Both the position numbers and the translations under genes were made by a program. From contig NZ_JAJLQY010000003.1 in NCBI RefSeq assembly GCF_020991275.1, forward strand, positions 558,001 through 622,000: a DNA stretch of 64,000 nucleotides. Direction: 5' to 3'. Of the stretch, positions 1 to 7,221 are shown one piece after another. The stretch is from Actinocorallia sp. API 0066. GTDB taxonomy: Bacteria > Actinomycetota > Actinomycetes > Streptosporangiales > Streptosporangiaceae. Each line of letters begins with the position of its first letter. Position 1 is the first letter of the stretch. The notes under the pieces were generated by a model. The model was not told the origin of the DNA and searched no databases. It saw only the letters and a list, made by a program, of their open reading frames with translations.

Positions 1-192
1 GCGCGCGTACAGGGCGGCGGCGAGCCCGTCGAAGCTGCCGAAGTGGTGGTAGAGGCTGCCGCTGCTGACGCCGCTCTCCTTGATGACGGCGCTCATCGTG
101 AAGCCCTCGCGGCCGTGCGCGGCGAAGACGGCGAGCGCCGTGTCCAGCAGGCGCCCGACCGTCTCGGGGGTGGTGCGGTGCCTAGGCGACAT
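1..192 (-). CDS. TetR-family transcriptional regulator (N-terminal part, cut by window edge)
   Basis: Reading right to left from ATG at 190-192, the frame encodes a TetR-type DNA-binding head: a first helix with LLDTALAVFAAHG, then FTMSAVIKESGVSSGSLYHHF, the usual helix-turn-helix with its Tyr-His-His-Phe end. The ligand-binding half lies beyond base 1. The start codon lies inside the end of the upstream SDR gene (stop at 182-184), an 11-base overlap, so the two are co-transcribed and probably translationally coupled. A repressor of its own SDR operon is the simplest reading, acting at the palindrome at 1013-1040. The ligand is unknown. Confidence 0.85.
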   Translation of the reverse strand, partial: MSPRHRTTPETVGRLLDTALAVFAAHGREGFTMSAVIKESGVSSGSLYHHFGSFDGLAAALYAR

Positions 193-991
193 CGAACTCC
201 GCGGCGGCGTCCCGCCACAGCCTGCGCGCCAGCGCCGTGTCCGTCGCGGGGGCGAGGAGCTCCTCGGGCTTCTCCTCGTTGTAGTACGTGCCCGACCTGG
301 GCGCGTCCTCCAGCGCGAGCCGCACGACGGGCCTGGCGCCCGCCTCGGGCGTCCCCCACGAACGCTTGACGAGCCTCAGCAGCAGGCCGAGGGGGCCCGA
401 GCGGGCGCCGAGGTTGGTGTTGACGACGCCGGGATGCACCGCGGTGATGGACACCCCCGCATCCTGCCACCGGTCCGCCCACAGCGGGACCGTCAGCAGG
501 TTCGCCAGCTTGGTGTCGGCGTAGGTGCGGATCGTGCTGAAGTCCAGACCCTTCGGGGTGCGCTCGGGGTCCACCTTGCCCTTGAGGTACAGCCCTGCGG
601 TCACCTGCACGACGCGTCCCCCGTTGGCCTTCAGGAGGTCCTCCAGGAGGTGGTTCAGGAGGAACGGCGCAAGGTGGTTGGTGAAGTACGCCTGCTCGAA
701 GCCGTCCTCGTTCAGCGCCTTCTTACTCGGCCAGACGCCCGCGTTCTGCACCAGGACGTCGAGGTCGGGGGCGTGCTCGCGCAGCGCGGCGGCCGTCGCG
801 CGGACGCCCCTGGCGGTGCCGAGGTCGCCGACGACGAGGCCCGCCAGGCCGCCGATCTCCGCGACCGCCCGCTCGCCCTGCTCCCTGTCGCGGGTGACGA
901 GGACGACGCGGTGGCCGTCCCGCGCCAGCGCCGTCGCCGTCGCCCGTCCGATTCCGCGCCCCGCGCCCGTGATGACCACCGTCTTCGCCAT
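182..991 (-). CDS. Short-chain dehydrogenase/reductase (SDR)
   Basis: A 269-residue cytosolic Rossmann-fold oxidoreductase of normal SDR length. The nucleotide-binding motif TGAGRGIG is at residues 8-15, the NAG motif (VQNAGVW) is near 87, and the catalytic Tyr-x-x-x-Lys is present as YADTK near 160. The strand that normally ends in the catalytic Ser reads VVQVTAG, so the Ser position is not obvious. The long C-terminal half with HPGVVNT resembles the retinol-dehydrogenase/WW-domain-oxidoreductase-like group, which often prefers NADP(H). The substrate cannot be told from sequence. It forms an operon with the overlapping TetR gene and is preceded by a strong operator-like palindrome. Confidence 0.9.
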   Translation of the reverse strand: MAKTVVITGAGRGIGRATATALARDGHRVVLVTRDREQGERAVAEIGGLAGLVVGDLGTARGVRATAAALREHAPDLDVLVQNAGVWPSKKALNEDGFEQAYFTNHLAPFLLNHLLEDLLKANGGRVVQVTAGLYLKGKVDPERTPKGLDFSTIRTYADTKLANLLTVPLWADRWQDAGVSITAVHPGVVNTNLGARSGPLGLLLRLVKRSWGTPEAGARPVVRLALEDAPRSGTYYNEEKPEELLAPATDTALARRLWRDAAAEFDVA

Positions 992-1012
992 GGGTGGGAC
1001 CCTACGGTATTT

Positions 1013-1040
1013 CAGAGAGGTTCTCTAGAGATCCTCTCTG
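1013..1040. promoter_or_regulatory. 28-bp palindromic operator upstream of SDR-TetR operon
   Basis: Arms CAGAGAGG and CCTCTCTG enclose a second palindrome (CTCTAGAG). Only one position per half-site fails to match its partner across the 28 bases. It lies 22 bases upstream of the SDR start, where a repressor would block transcription. The natural candidate is the TetR regulator encoded at the end of the same operon. Confidence 0.7.
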
Positions 1041-1055
1041 GAAAATCGCCCCGGC

Positions 1056-1673
1056 TCACGCGCTGACGTTCAGACCGAGGTTCGTCACCAGGTGGGCGGC
1101 CTGGGCGAGGTCCACCGTGGCGCCGCGCAGCGCCACCGCGTTCGGGTCCAGCTCGCCCAGCTCGCTGCCGCGCAGGTCGCACTCCAGCAGCGACGCGGTG
1201 CGCAGCCACGCCGCCGACAGGTCGCAGTCGCGCAGCGTCGAACCGTCAAGCCGCGCGCCGGTCAGATCCGCCTCCCGCAACCGCACCCCGGTGAACACGC
1301 TGCCCCGCAGATCCGCGCCCGGCATGCCCACGAACGACCAGTCCCCGCCGTCCACCTTCAGCAGCCCGTACTGACACCCGTCGAACATGCTGCCCGCCGC
1401 CTTGCACCCGGTGAACGCGGCGTCGAAGAACGAGCACCGGACGAACGCGCAGTTCACGTAGGCGCTCTCGGCGTGCGTCGAGGCGTTGAACCTCGTGTTC
1501 CGGAACGTGCACTCCTCGAACCTGCACCCCCGCACATCGACCTCCATCAGATCGACGTCCACGAACAGCACCCGGTGGAACTCCTCCCCCTCCAGATCAC
1601 GCCACTCCCACTCCCCCGCCGTGACGGTGGACTCCGGCGGCAGCGCCGCCCTCCCACCCCTGCGATCAGCCAT
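1056..1673 (-). CDS. Pentapeptide-repeat protein
   Basis: A 205-residue soluble protein built of tandem pentapeptide repeats with Leu/Phe at the central position: CRFEECTFRNTRF near 50, CAFVRCSFFDAAF near 75, then ADLRGSVFTGVRLREADL and ARLDGSTLRDCDL in the second half. Such repeats form a right-handed quadrilateral beta-helix. Some members (Qnr, MfpA) mimic DNA and protect gyrase, but most have no known role, and nothing here assigns one. The frame starts at an ATG and ends just left of the SDR operator. It stands alone, separated from the neighbouring gene by 68 bases. Confidence 0.85.
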   Translation of the reverse strand: MADRRGGRAALPPESTVTAGEWEWRDLEGEEFHRVLFVDVDLMEVDVRGCRFEECTFRNTRFNASTHAESAYVNCAFVRCSFFDAAFTGCKAAGSMFDGCQYGLLKVDGGDWSFVGMPGADLRGSVFTGVRLREADLTGARLDGSTLRDCDLSAAWLRTASLLECDLRGSELGELDPNAVALRGATVDLAQAAHLVTNLGLNVSA

Positions 1674-1741
1674 GTGACGACACTAGACACGGCCGGTGAC
1701 AAAACGCGGCGGCCCCGTCGCGGCGCCCCACCGGGGCCGCG

Positions 1742-2125
1742 TCACCGCGCCCAGTCGGGCCGGTACGCCGGGTGGTGCGCGTACTGGGCGGCGAAGGTGC
1801 GCAGCAGCGTGGACAGCAGCGCCAGCTCGGGCGAGTCGCCGCCCTTCAGGCTGAGCTTCTCGAACCTCTCGATCACGGTCCGGTGCGCGGCGACGGCCCC
1901 GAGCACTCGCTGCGGGTCCATCCGCGCGATGTGCTCGGCGTAGGAGGCGTTCTCCGCGCGGGCGACGAACCCCAGCCGCTCCCAGTCCGTCCGGCCGGCC
2001 GCCTCGTCGGACGCCACCCGCACGACGCCGCCCGCGCCGACGGTCCAGGGCGCGCCCGCACACGCGCGCGCCACCGCCTCGTCCCGGTCGAGCCTCTCCT
2101 TCAGAAACCGCACGAGATCTTCCAC
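1742..2125 (-). CDS. DUF6221-type small protein
   Basis: From a GTG at 2123-2125 the protein is 127 residues and begins VEDLVRFLKERLDRDEAVA, the usual opening of the actinobacterial DUF6221 family. These are small, acidic, helical proteins of unknown function, often rich in Trp/His and ending with a YRPDW-like motif, seen here as HHPAYRPDW. An ATG at 2168-2170 in the same frame would add 15 Gly-rich residues that do not fit the family, so I prefer the shorter form. No operon partner is visible and no function can be assigned. Confidence 0.75.
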   Translation of the reverse strand: MEDLVRFLKERLDRDEAVARACAGAPWTVGAGGVVRVASDEAAGRTDWERLGFVARAENASYAEHIARMDPQRVLGAVAAHRTVIERFEKLSLKGGDSPELALLSTLLRTFAAQYAHHPAYRPDWAR

Positions 2126-2201
2126 ATCCCCATCCTGCCCCGCACCACCCCGAACCATCGCCCCAACCATGAACTTCCCCTATTACCCCCGTTCTCCGAC
2201 C

Positions 2202-2227
2202 AACCGCCCTCCGCCCGACGGGCGGTT
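2202..2227. promoter_or_regulatory. Inverted repeat in divergent promoter region
   Basis: AACCGCCC (2202-2209) and GGGCGGTT (2220-2227) form a perfect 8-base inverted repeat around a 10-base centre, between the DUF6221 gene and the CopD-like gene. It could be an operator or a hairpin; there is no T-run to call it a terminator. Confidence 0.35.
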
Positions 2228-2307
2228 CGCGCGGACCCGCGGGCGGGGTCGCGGGAGCCTGCAATACCCTGCTGATCGCGAACCCCGATCCCGAAAGGCC
2301 ACCCCCT

Positions 2308-2703
2308 TTGCTCGCCGTCACACTCGCCGACATCCGGCTGTTCCTGCACGTGCTCGCCGCCACCCTCTGGGTCGGCGGACAGCTCACCCTCGCCGTCCTC
2401 GTCCCCGTGCTGCGCGGCTTCGACGGCGCCACCAAGGTGAGCGCCCGCCGCTTCAACCAGATCGCCTGGCCCGCCTACGCGGTCCTGCTCGTGACCGGCG
2501 TCTGGAACATGCTCGAACTCCCCGACGACTACCCCGCCGACGCGCAGACCACCCTGCACGTCAAGCTGGGCTTCTTCCTCCTCTCCGGCCTCGCCGCCTT
2601 CCTGCACACCCGCGCCACCTCCAAGCCCGCCCTCGCCATCTGGGGCGCCGTCGGCGCGCTCACCGCCCTCGGCGCGCTCTTCTTCGGCGTCCAGCTGGGC
2701 TGA
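2308..2703 (+). CDS. CopD-like four-helix membrane protein
   Basis: A 131-residue integral membrane protein with about four hydrophobic helices. The first contains FLHVLAATLWVGGQL, the hallmark of the CopD/YozB-like domain, in which a His sits at the membrane face. ADIRLFLHVLA at the N-terminus and HVKLGFF in helix three are also typical. CopD-domain proteins are linked to copper uptake or haem-bearing membrane complexes, but small single-domain actinobacterial members are uncharacterised. The start is a TTG at 2308-2310 with GAAAGG about ten bases upstream; no better start is in frame. No copper genes adjoin it. Confidence 0.7.
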   Translation: MLAVTLADIRLFLHVLAATLWVGGQLTLAVLVPVLRGFDGATKVSARRFNQIAWPAYAVLLVTGVWNMLELPDDYPADAQTTLHVKLGFFLLSGLAAFLHTRATSKPALAIWGAVGALTALGALFFGVQLG

Positions 2704-2713
2704 CCCGCCCTCG

Positions 2714-2737
2714 ATAGGCAAGTCGCTGCCTGCCTAT
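2714..2737. promoter_or_regulatory. ArsR-type operator
   Basis: ATAGGCA (2714-2720) and its exact reverse complement TGCCTAT (2731-2737) are separated by ten bases. This geometry and half-site resemble operators of ArsR-family repressors that control VOC/SRPBCC genes. It ends 20 bases before the relic ArsR start at 2758. Confidence 0.6.
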
Positions 2738-2757
2738 GCTGGGCGTGAAGGCAGACG

Positions 2758-2781
2758 ATGTTCAAGGCGCTGGCCGATCCC
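2758..2781 (+). pseudogene. Eight-codon relic of an ArsR-family repressor
   Basis: An ATG at 2758 opens MFKALADP, the near-invariant first residues of ArsR-family winged-helix repressors. The winged helix that should follow is gone. After eight codons the sequence passes into the leader and ribosome-binding site of the VOC gene. The operator expected just upstream of such a gene is still present at 2714-2737. I read this as an internal deletion that removed almost the entire regulator and left its start. The relic frame continues as an unrelated, proline/arginine-rich shadow of the VOC gene. Confidence 0.6.
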
Positions 2782-4180
2782 CCCGGTGGCCCAGGCCCGG
2801 TCCACCGGAGGGCACACCATGAGGATCCACCTGACCAGCGTCTTCGTCGACGACCAGCGCAAGGCGCTGCGCTTCTACACCGAGGTGCTGGGCTTTGTGA
2901 AGAAGGTCGAGGTGCCCGTCGGCGAGGCGCTCTGGCTGACGGTCGTCTCGCCGGAGGACCCCGACGGCACCGAACTCCTCCTGGAGCCCAGCGGCCACCC
3001 CGCCGTCAAGCCCTACCAGACGGCGCTGGTCGCGGACGGCATCCCGGCCGCCTCCTTCGCCGTGGACGACGTGCGCGCCGAGTACACCCGCCTGCGCGGC
3101 CTGGACGTCCACTTCACCCAGGAACCGCTGGAGATGGGCCCCGTCACCACCGCCGTCTTCGACGACACCTGCGGCAACCTCATCCAGATCGTCCACACCA
3201 ACTGACCCGTGCCGCCCGCCCACGGGTAAGGGCGTGGGGTGGGGAAGGCGGCGGTCGGTGAGGCGGGCGGGGTCGGGCCAGCGGACGTCGTGGGCAAGGC
3301 CGGCGCGTTCGAGGAGACGGATGAGGGCGGCGCTCGGGTCGCGCTGGCCGCCGAGCACGCCGTGCCGGGCGCAGGCGGGGTCGGCGTGGTGCCAGTTGTG
3401 CCAGCCCTCGCCGAAGGTGAGCAGCGCGACCCAGCGGACGTTCGTCGACCTGTCGCGGGTGGTGAACGCGCGGTCGCCGAAGCGGTGCGCGACGGAGTTC
3501 ACCGACCAGGTGACGTGATGGACCACGGCGTACCTGACGAACCCGGCCCACAGCAGCGCCGTCCAGAAACCCGCCCAGGACCAGGAGAGCAGGCCGCCCA
3601 GGGCGGCGGGCAGCAGGAACGAGACGGCGACGAGCAGCGGATAGGCGGCGTCGATCCGGCGGATGTCCGGATCGGCGAGCAGATCCGGCGCCCAGTACCG
3701 GCGGCTCGACCGGCGGCGCGCGCTGTAGAACCAGCCGACCTGCGCGTGCAGCAGGCCCCGCAGCGGCGCGAGGCCGCGATCCCCGTACGCCCACGGCGAG
3801 TGCGGATCGCCCTCCTTGTCGGCGTACTTGTGGTGCCGCCGGTGCTCGGCCGCCCACAGCGTGGGCGGCCCCTGGACCGCGAGCGCCCCGGAGACGACCA
3901 GCGCCAGCCGCACCGGCCGGACACACTTGAACGACCGGTGCGTCAGCATCCGGTGGTACCCGACGCTGACGCCGAAGATGTTGACCGTGTAGAACACCGC
4001 GGCGAGCACCAGATCCCGCACGCCCAGACCGCCGCCCCACGCCGCCCAGGCGCCGACGCCGAGCGCCGCGAACGGCAGCACCACGAGCACCACGAGATAG
4101 GCGTGCCGCCGCGCAGGAGAGACCAGAACCGTCCCCCGAGCTGTGCTTGACGGGCCCGGGGGCTCCGGCATGTCGGACAT
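2762..4180 (-). CDS. Membrane fatty-acid (acyl-CoA delta-9 type) desaturase
   Basis: The first ~320 residues form a complete di-iron desaturase. Its three histidine boxes are HRMLTH (in GYHRMLTHRSF), HRRHH (in AEHRRHHKYAD) and HNWHH (in GEGWHNWHHADP), separated by paired hydrophobic segments. This pattern is that of stearoyl-CoA/delta-9 desaturases (DesA3, SCD), which insert a cis double bond into a saturated acyl chain at the cytosolic membrane face using O2 and electrons from a partner reductase. The frame has no stop where the family normally ends (about base 3220). It runs on antisense through the whole VOC gene to 2762, giving 472 residues with a tail of no recognisable fold. It is divergent from the P450/peroxidase/lipase operon and may supply its unsaturated substrate. 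Confidence 0.85.
   Translation of the reverse strand: MSDMPEPPGPSSTARGTVLVSPARRHAYLVVLVVLPFAALGVGAWAAWGGGLGVRDLVLAAVFYTVNIFGVSVGYHRMLTHRSFKCVRPVRLALVVSGALAVQGPPTLWAAEHRRHHKYADKEGDPHSPWAYGDRGLAPLRGLLHAQVGWFYSARRRSSRRYWAPDLLADPDIRRIDAAYPLLVAVSFLLPAALGGLLSWSWAGFWTALLWAGFVRYAVVHHVTWSVNSVAHRFGDRAFTTRDRSTNVRWVALLTFGEGWHNWHHADPACARHGVLGGQRDPSAALIRLLERAGLAHDVRWPDPARLTDRRLPHPTPLPVGGRHGSVGVDDLDEVAAGVVEDGGGDGAHLQRFLGEVDVQAAQAGVLGAHVVHGEGGGRDAVRDQRRLVGLDGGVAAGLQEEFGAVGVLRRDDRQPERLADGHLDLLHKAQHLGVEAQRLALVVDEDAGQVDPHGVPSGGPGLGHRGDRPAP
2819..3205 (+). CDS. VOC-superfamily (glyoxalase/bleomycin-resistance-like) protein
   Basis: A 128-residue protein with the two beta-alpha-beta-beta-beta modules of the vicinal-oxygen-chelate fold: IHLTSVFVDDQRKALRFYTEVLGF at the start and FDDTCGNLIQIVH at the end. 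The ATG at 2819 is chosen because GGAGGG lies at 2807-2812 and because family proteins begin directly with the first strand. A longer in-frame start at 2786 would add 11 residues of leader. Members include metal-dependent isomerases, dioxygenases and drug-binding proteins, so the substrate is open. The gene normally stands behind an ArsR repressor; here that regulator is a relic, so expression may now be constitutive. Confidence 0.85.
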   Translation: MRIHLTSVFVDDQRKALRFYTEVLGFVKKVEVPVGEALWLTVVSPEDPDGTELLLEPSGHPAVKPYQTALVADGIPAASFAVDDVRAEYTRLRGLDVHFTQEPLEMGPVTTAVFDDTCGNLIQIVHTN

Positions 4181-4202
4181 TGGGCCTCCCCCGTTTCTCG
4201 TG

Positions 4203-4238
4203 TCGCCTCATGGGATCCGCTCGCCTCATTGGATCCGC
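4203..4238. repeat. 18-bp tandem repeat in the desaturase/P450 divergent promoter
   Basis: Two head-to-tail 18-base units (4203-4220 and 4221-4238), sharing TCGCCTCAT and GGATCCGC and differing at one base, lie 23-58 bases upstream of the desaturase start and 156 bases upstream of the P450 start. Direct repeats in this position are typical activator or repressor sites. No regulator gene lies next to the locus. Confidence 0.55.
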
Positions 4239-4393
4239 ACGAAGTGACGTTCGGTAGTGGCGCGGAGGACAGGAAATGCTCACCGTCAGAGGTGAAATGC
4301 CTACTCATCGCGACATCACACCTTGCGACCGGCGCGATCTTCCGTTTACGCTTCGAATCCGGCCGATCACACCCCCTCGCGTGGAGGCCAAAC

Positions 4394-5641
4394 ATGCGCA
4401 CCGACGGTTATCTCGCCCAGTACGACGCACTCCAGCAGACCGACCCCGCGGCGGCGCTCGGCCTCCTCACCGGATGGCTGCGCACCGACTGGCGGCCGCT
4501 GTTCGCCGAGTTGCGCGCGCGCCGTCCGGTGCTCGCCACCCCCGCGTTCACGCTCGTCACCCGGTTCGGCGACGTCACCGAGGTGCTGTCGCGGCCCGCG
4601 TCGTTCACGGTCGCCGCCTACACCTCGCCGATGGAGGCGGCGCTCGGCTCCCCCATCATGCTCACCCGCGACGGCACCCCGATGAACTGGCGTGAGAAGG
4701 GCGTCATGCAGGTGATGCTCGCGCCCGAGGACGTGCCGCGCCTGCGCGCGCTGACGGGCGCGCTCGCGGACGCGGCGCTGGACGCGGCGGGCGATGTCAT
4801 CGACGTCGTCGAGTCGCTGTTCCGGGCCGTCCCGCTCGCCGTGTGCGCCCGCTACTTCGGCTTCCCCGGGCCCGATCCGGCGACGCTGTCGCGGTGGTCG
4901 CGCGCCGTCATGACCGACACCACGGCCAACCTGATCGGCGATCCGGCGGTGCGCGCCGCGTCGGTGGAGGCGGGCGCGGAGATGATGGCGTACCTGCGCG
5001 CCCTCGTCGCCGAGCGCAGGGCCGGGCCGGAAGGCCCCGACGTGCTCGGCAGGCTGGTCCGCACCCGGCTGCCCGCCGAGCTCGGCTTCGACGACGAGCG
5101 GGTCGCGGTGAACGTCGCGGGCCTGCTGCTGGGCTTTGTGGAGAACGCGGCGGGCTCGATGACGAACGTGCTCGCCCATCTGCTCGCGCACCCGCCGCTG
5201 CTTGCCCGCGCCGCCGAGGCGGCCCGCGACTCCGAGCGGTTCGAGCCCTACGTCTGGGAGGCGCTGCGCTTCGACCCCTTCCTCAAGATGATCATCAGGT
5301 ACCGGGCGCGCGACCACGTGCTCGCCTCGGGCGCGCACCTTCCGGGCGGCGGCCTCGTGCTCGCCGCCGTCGCGTCGGCCATGTTCGACGAGAACGTCGT
5401 CGCCGACCCCGGCGCGTTCCGCCTCGACCGGCCCGAGCACACCCGGCTGCACTTCGGGTACGGGCCGCACGCCTGCGTGGGCGTGCATCCGGGCCGCACC
5501 GTCATCGCCGAGACGCTGCGCCGCCTGCTGCTGCGGCCCGGCCTGCGCGCCGAGGGCGAGATCCGGCGCGACCGCGGCGTCTTCCCCGACAGCTTCCCGC
5601 TGCGCCTGGACGCGCCCGCCTGGAAGGAGAGCCGGGTATGA
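4394..5641 (+). CDS. Atypical cytochrome P450, probable fatty-acid hydroperoxide isomerase
   Basis: A 415-residue soluble P450. The haem loop FGYGPHACVG gives the thiolate Cys361, and the ExxR pair is E289/R292 (EALRF). Two monooxygenase hallmarks are missing. The I-helix reads LLGFVENAAG, so the usual acid-Thr pair is Glu250-Asn251. The C-helix HxxxR site reads MNWREKG. Loss of the Thr and an Asn in the I-helix are known features of P450s that rearrange peroxides without O2: prostacyclin synthase, CYP74 allene-oxide synthases and the P450 half of fungal Ppo enzymes. ATG 4394 is preceded by GTGGAGG; an in-frame start at 4229 would add 55 residues of non-P450 leader. The stop overlaps the next start by four bases. 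Isomerase activity is an inference. Confidence 0.85.
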   Translation: MRTDGYLAQYDALQQTDPAAALGLLTGWLRTDWRPLFAELRARRPVLATPAFTLVTRFGDVTEVLSRPASFTVAAYTSPMEAALGSPIMLTRDGTPMNWREKGVMQVMLAPEDVPRLRALTGALADAALDAAGDVIDVVESLFRAVPLAVCARYFGFPGPDPATLSRWSRAVMTDTTANLIGDPAVRAASVEAGAEMMAYLRALVAERRAGPEGPDVLGRLVRTRLPAELGFDDERVAVNVAGLLLGFVENAAGSMTNVLAHLLAHPPLLARAAEAARDSERFEPYVWEALRFDPFLKMIIRYRARDHVLASGAHLPGGGLVLAAVASAMFDENVVADPGAFRLDRPEHTRLHFGYGPHACVGVHPGRTVIAETLRRLLLRPGLRAEGEIRRDRGVFPDSFPLRLDAPAWKESRV

Positions 5642-7221
5642 GCGGGCGCGGCGCACGCACCATCAGCACCGACGGCGCCGTCAACCGGCTGCGCTTCCTC
5701 GCCCTCACCCACGCCCGCCCCCTGTGGCGGCTGGCCGAGACGTCCACCCCGCTGCGCCGCAGGCTCAACGCGAAGCTCATCGACCAGGCCGTCCGGGAGA
5801 TGCCGCCACGGCCCGAGCCGTTCAGCACCCTGGCGCCCTACACGTCGTGGCGGTCGCTCACCGACCGCGGCTACGCCGGACGGCACCTGCCGCCGGTCGC
5901 CGACGCCGAGAGCGGCAGGCCGCCCGTGGAGAAGGCGGCCGACCTCTTCATGCGCGAAGGCCCGATGGATCCCTGTCCGCGCTCCACCGTGCTGTTCGCC
6001 TACTTCGCGCAGTGGTTCACCGACGGGTTCCTGCGCGGCGAGTCCACCGAGCCGCGCGACCCCCGGCGCAGCACCTCCAACCACGAGATCGACCTGAACC
6101 CGCTGTACGGCCTGGACGAGCGCGCCACCCACACGATCCGCGCGCACGAAGGCGGCCTGCTCAAGAGCCAGACCATCAACGGCGGTGAGTTCCCGCCGTT
6201 CCTGTGCGCGGACGGCGAGGTCAAACCGGAGTTCGCGGCGCTCAGCGCGGTGCGGATGGAGCTGCTGCCGCCCGCGCACCGCGACACGCTGTTCGCGCTC
6301 GGCGGCGACCGTGGCAACGTCCAGGTCGGCTTCACCATGATGACGATCCTGTTCCTGCGCGAGCACAACCGGGTGGCCCGGCTGCTGGCGCGCGAGCACC
6401 CCCGGTGGGACGACGAGCGGCTGTTCCAGACGGCGCGCGCCATCGTCATCGTGGAGGTCATCAGGATCGTGGTCGAGGAGTACATCAACCACATCACGCC
6501 GTACCACTTCAGGTTCCTCCTCGACCCCAGGCTCAGCACCGCCCTGCGCGGGGCGCCCTGGCACCGGCAGAACTGGGCGTCGGCGGAGTTCAACCTCGTC
6601 TACCGCTGGCACAGCCTGATCCCCGGCGCCCTCGTTGTCGGCGACGGCGAGCTGCCGATGGCGCGGACGCTGTTCGGCGCCGCGCTGATCCCGGGTCCCG
6701 GCCTCGGCAGGCTGTTCGAGGACGCGTCCGAGCAGCGGGCCGGGCGGATCGGCCTGTTCAACACCGACCCCGGCCTACGCGACGTCGAGATCTCCTCGAT
6801 CGCCGACGGCAGGAGCCTCGGTCTCGCCCCCTACAACGCCTACCGCGAGCACTGCCGCTTCCCCCGGGTACGCCGCTTCGACCACGTCTCGGGCGATCCC
6901 CGGGTCCACGAACGGCTCGCCGAGCTGTACCGCGACGTCGACGACCTGGAGCTCTACGTCGGCCTGTTCGCCGAGCAGCCGGGCTCGGCCGAGGCCATCC
7001 TCCCGCCCCTGCTCACCAAGATCATCGCCATCGACGCCTTCTCCCAGGCGCTCACCAACCCCCTGCTCGCCCCCCGCGTCGCCAACGCCGCCACGCTCAC
7101 CCCCCTCGGCATGGAGATCATCGGCCGCACCCGCACCCTCTCCGACGTCCTCCACCGCAACACCCCCGAAGACCCCCAACCCCGCTTCGTCAGCATGACC
7201 TGGCGCGGAGCCCTCAGATGA
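5638..7221 (+). CDS. Cyclooxygenase-like animal-type haem peroxidase / fatty-acid dioxygenase
   Basis: A 527-residue protein strikingly like the catalytic domain of prostaglandin H synthase. FAYFAQWFTDGF (120-131) matches the distal-haem helix, HEIDLNPLYG (149-158) the following loop, and DDERLFQTAR (258-267) with the later EEYINHITPYHF the helix bundle. EFNLVYRWHSLIP (317-329) carries the radical Tyr322 and proximal haem ligand His325. The EGF and membrane-binding modules of animal COX are absent. At the position of distal His207 of COX the residue is Asp129, so classical peroxidase turnover may be weak. The expected activity is O2 insertion into an unsaturated fatty acid to give a hydroperoxide, which the coupled P450 could rearrange. 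ATG overlaps the P450 stop (ATGA) and its own stop overlaps the lipase start. Confidence 0.88.
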   Translation: MSGRGARTISTDGAVNRLRFLALTHARPLWRLAETSTPLRRRLNAKLIDQAVREMPPRPEPFSTLAPYTSWRSLTDRGYAGRHLPPVADAESGRPPVEKAADLFMREGPMDPCPRSTVLFAYFAQWFTDGFLRGESTEPRDPRRSTSNHEIDLNPLYGLDERATHTIRAHEGGLLKSQTINGGEFPPFLCADGEVKPEFAALSAVRMELLPPAHRDTLFALGGDRGNVQVGFTMMTILFLREHNRVARLLAREHPRWDDERLFQTARAIVIVEVIRIVVEEYINHITPYHFRFLLDPRLSTALRGAPWHRQNWASAEFNLVYRWHSLIPGALVVGDGELPMARTLFGAALIPGPGLGRLFEDASEQRAGRIGLFNTDPGLRDVEISSIADGRSLGLAPYNAYREHCRFPRVRRFDHVSGDPRVHERLAELYRDVDDLELYVGLFAEQPGSAEAILPPLLTKIIAIDAFSQALTNPLLAPRVANAATLTPLGMEIIGRTRTLSDVLHRNTPEDPQPRFVSMTWRGALR

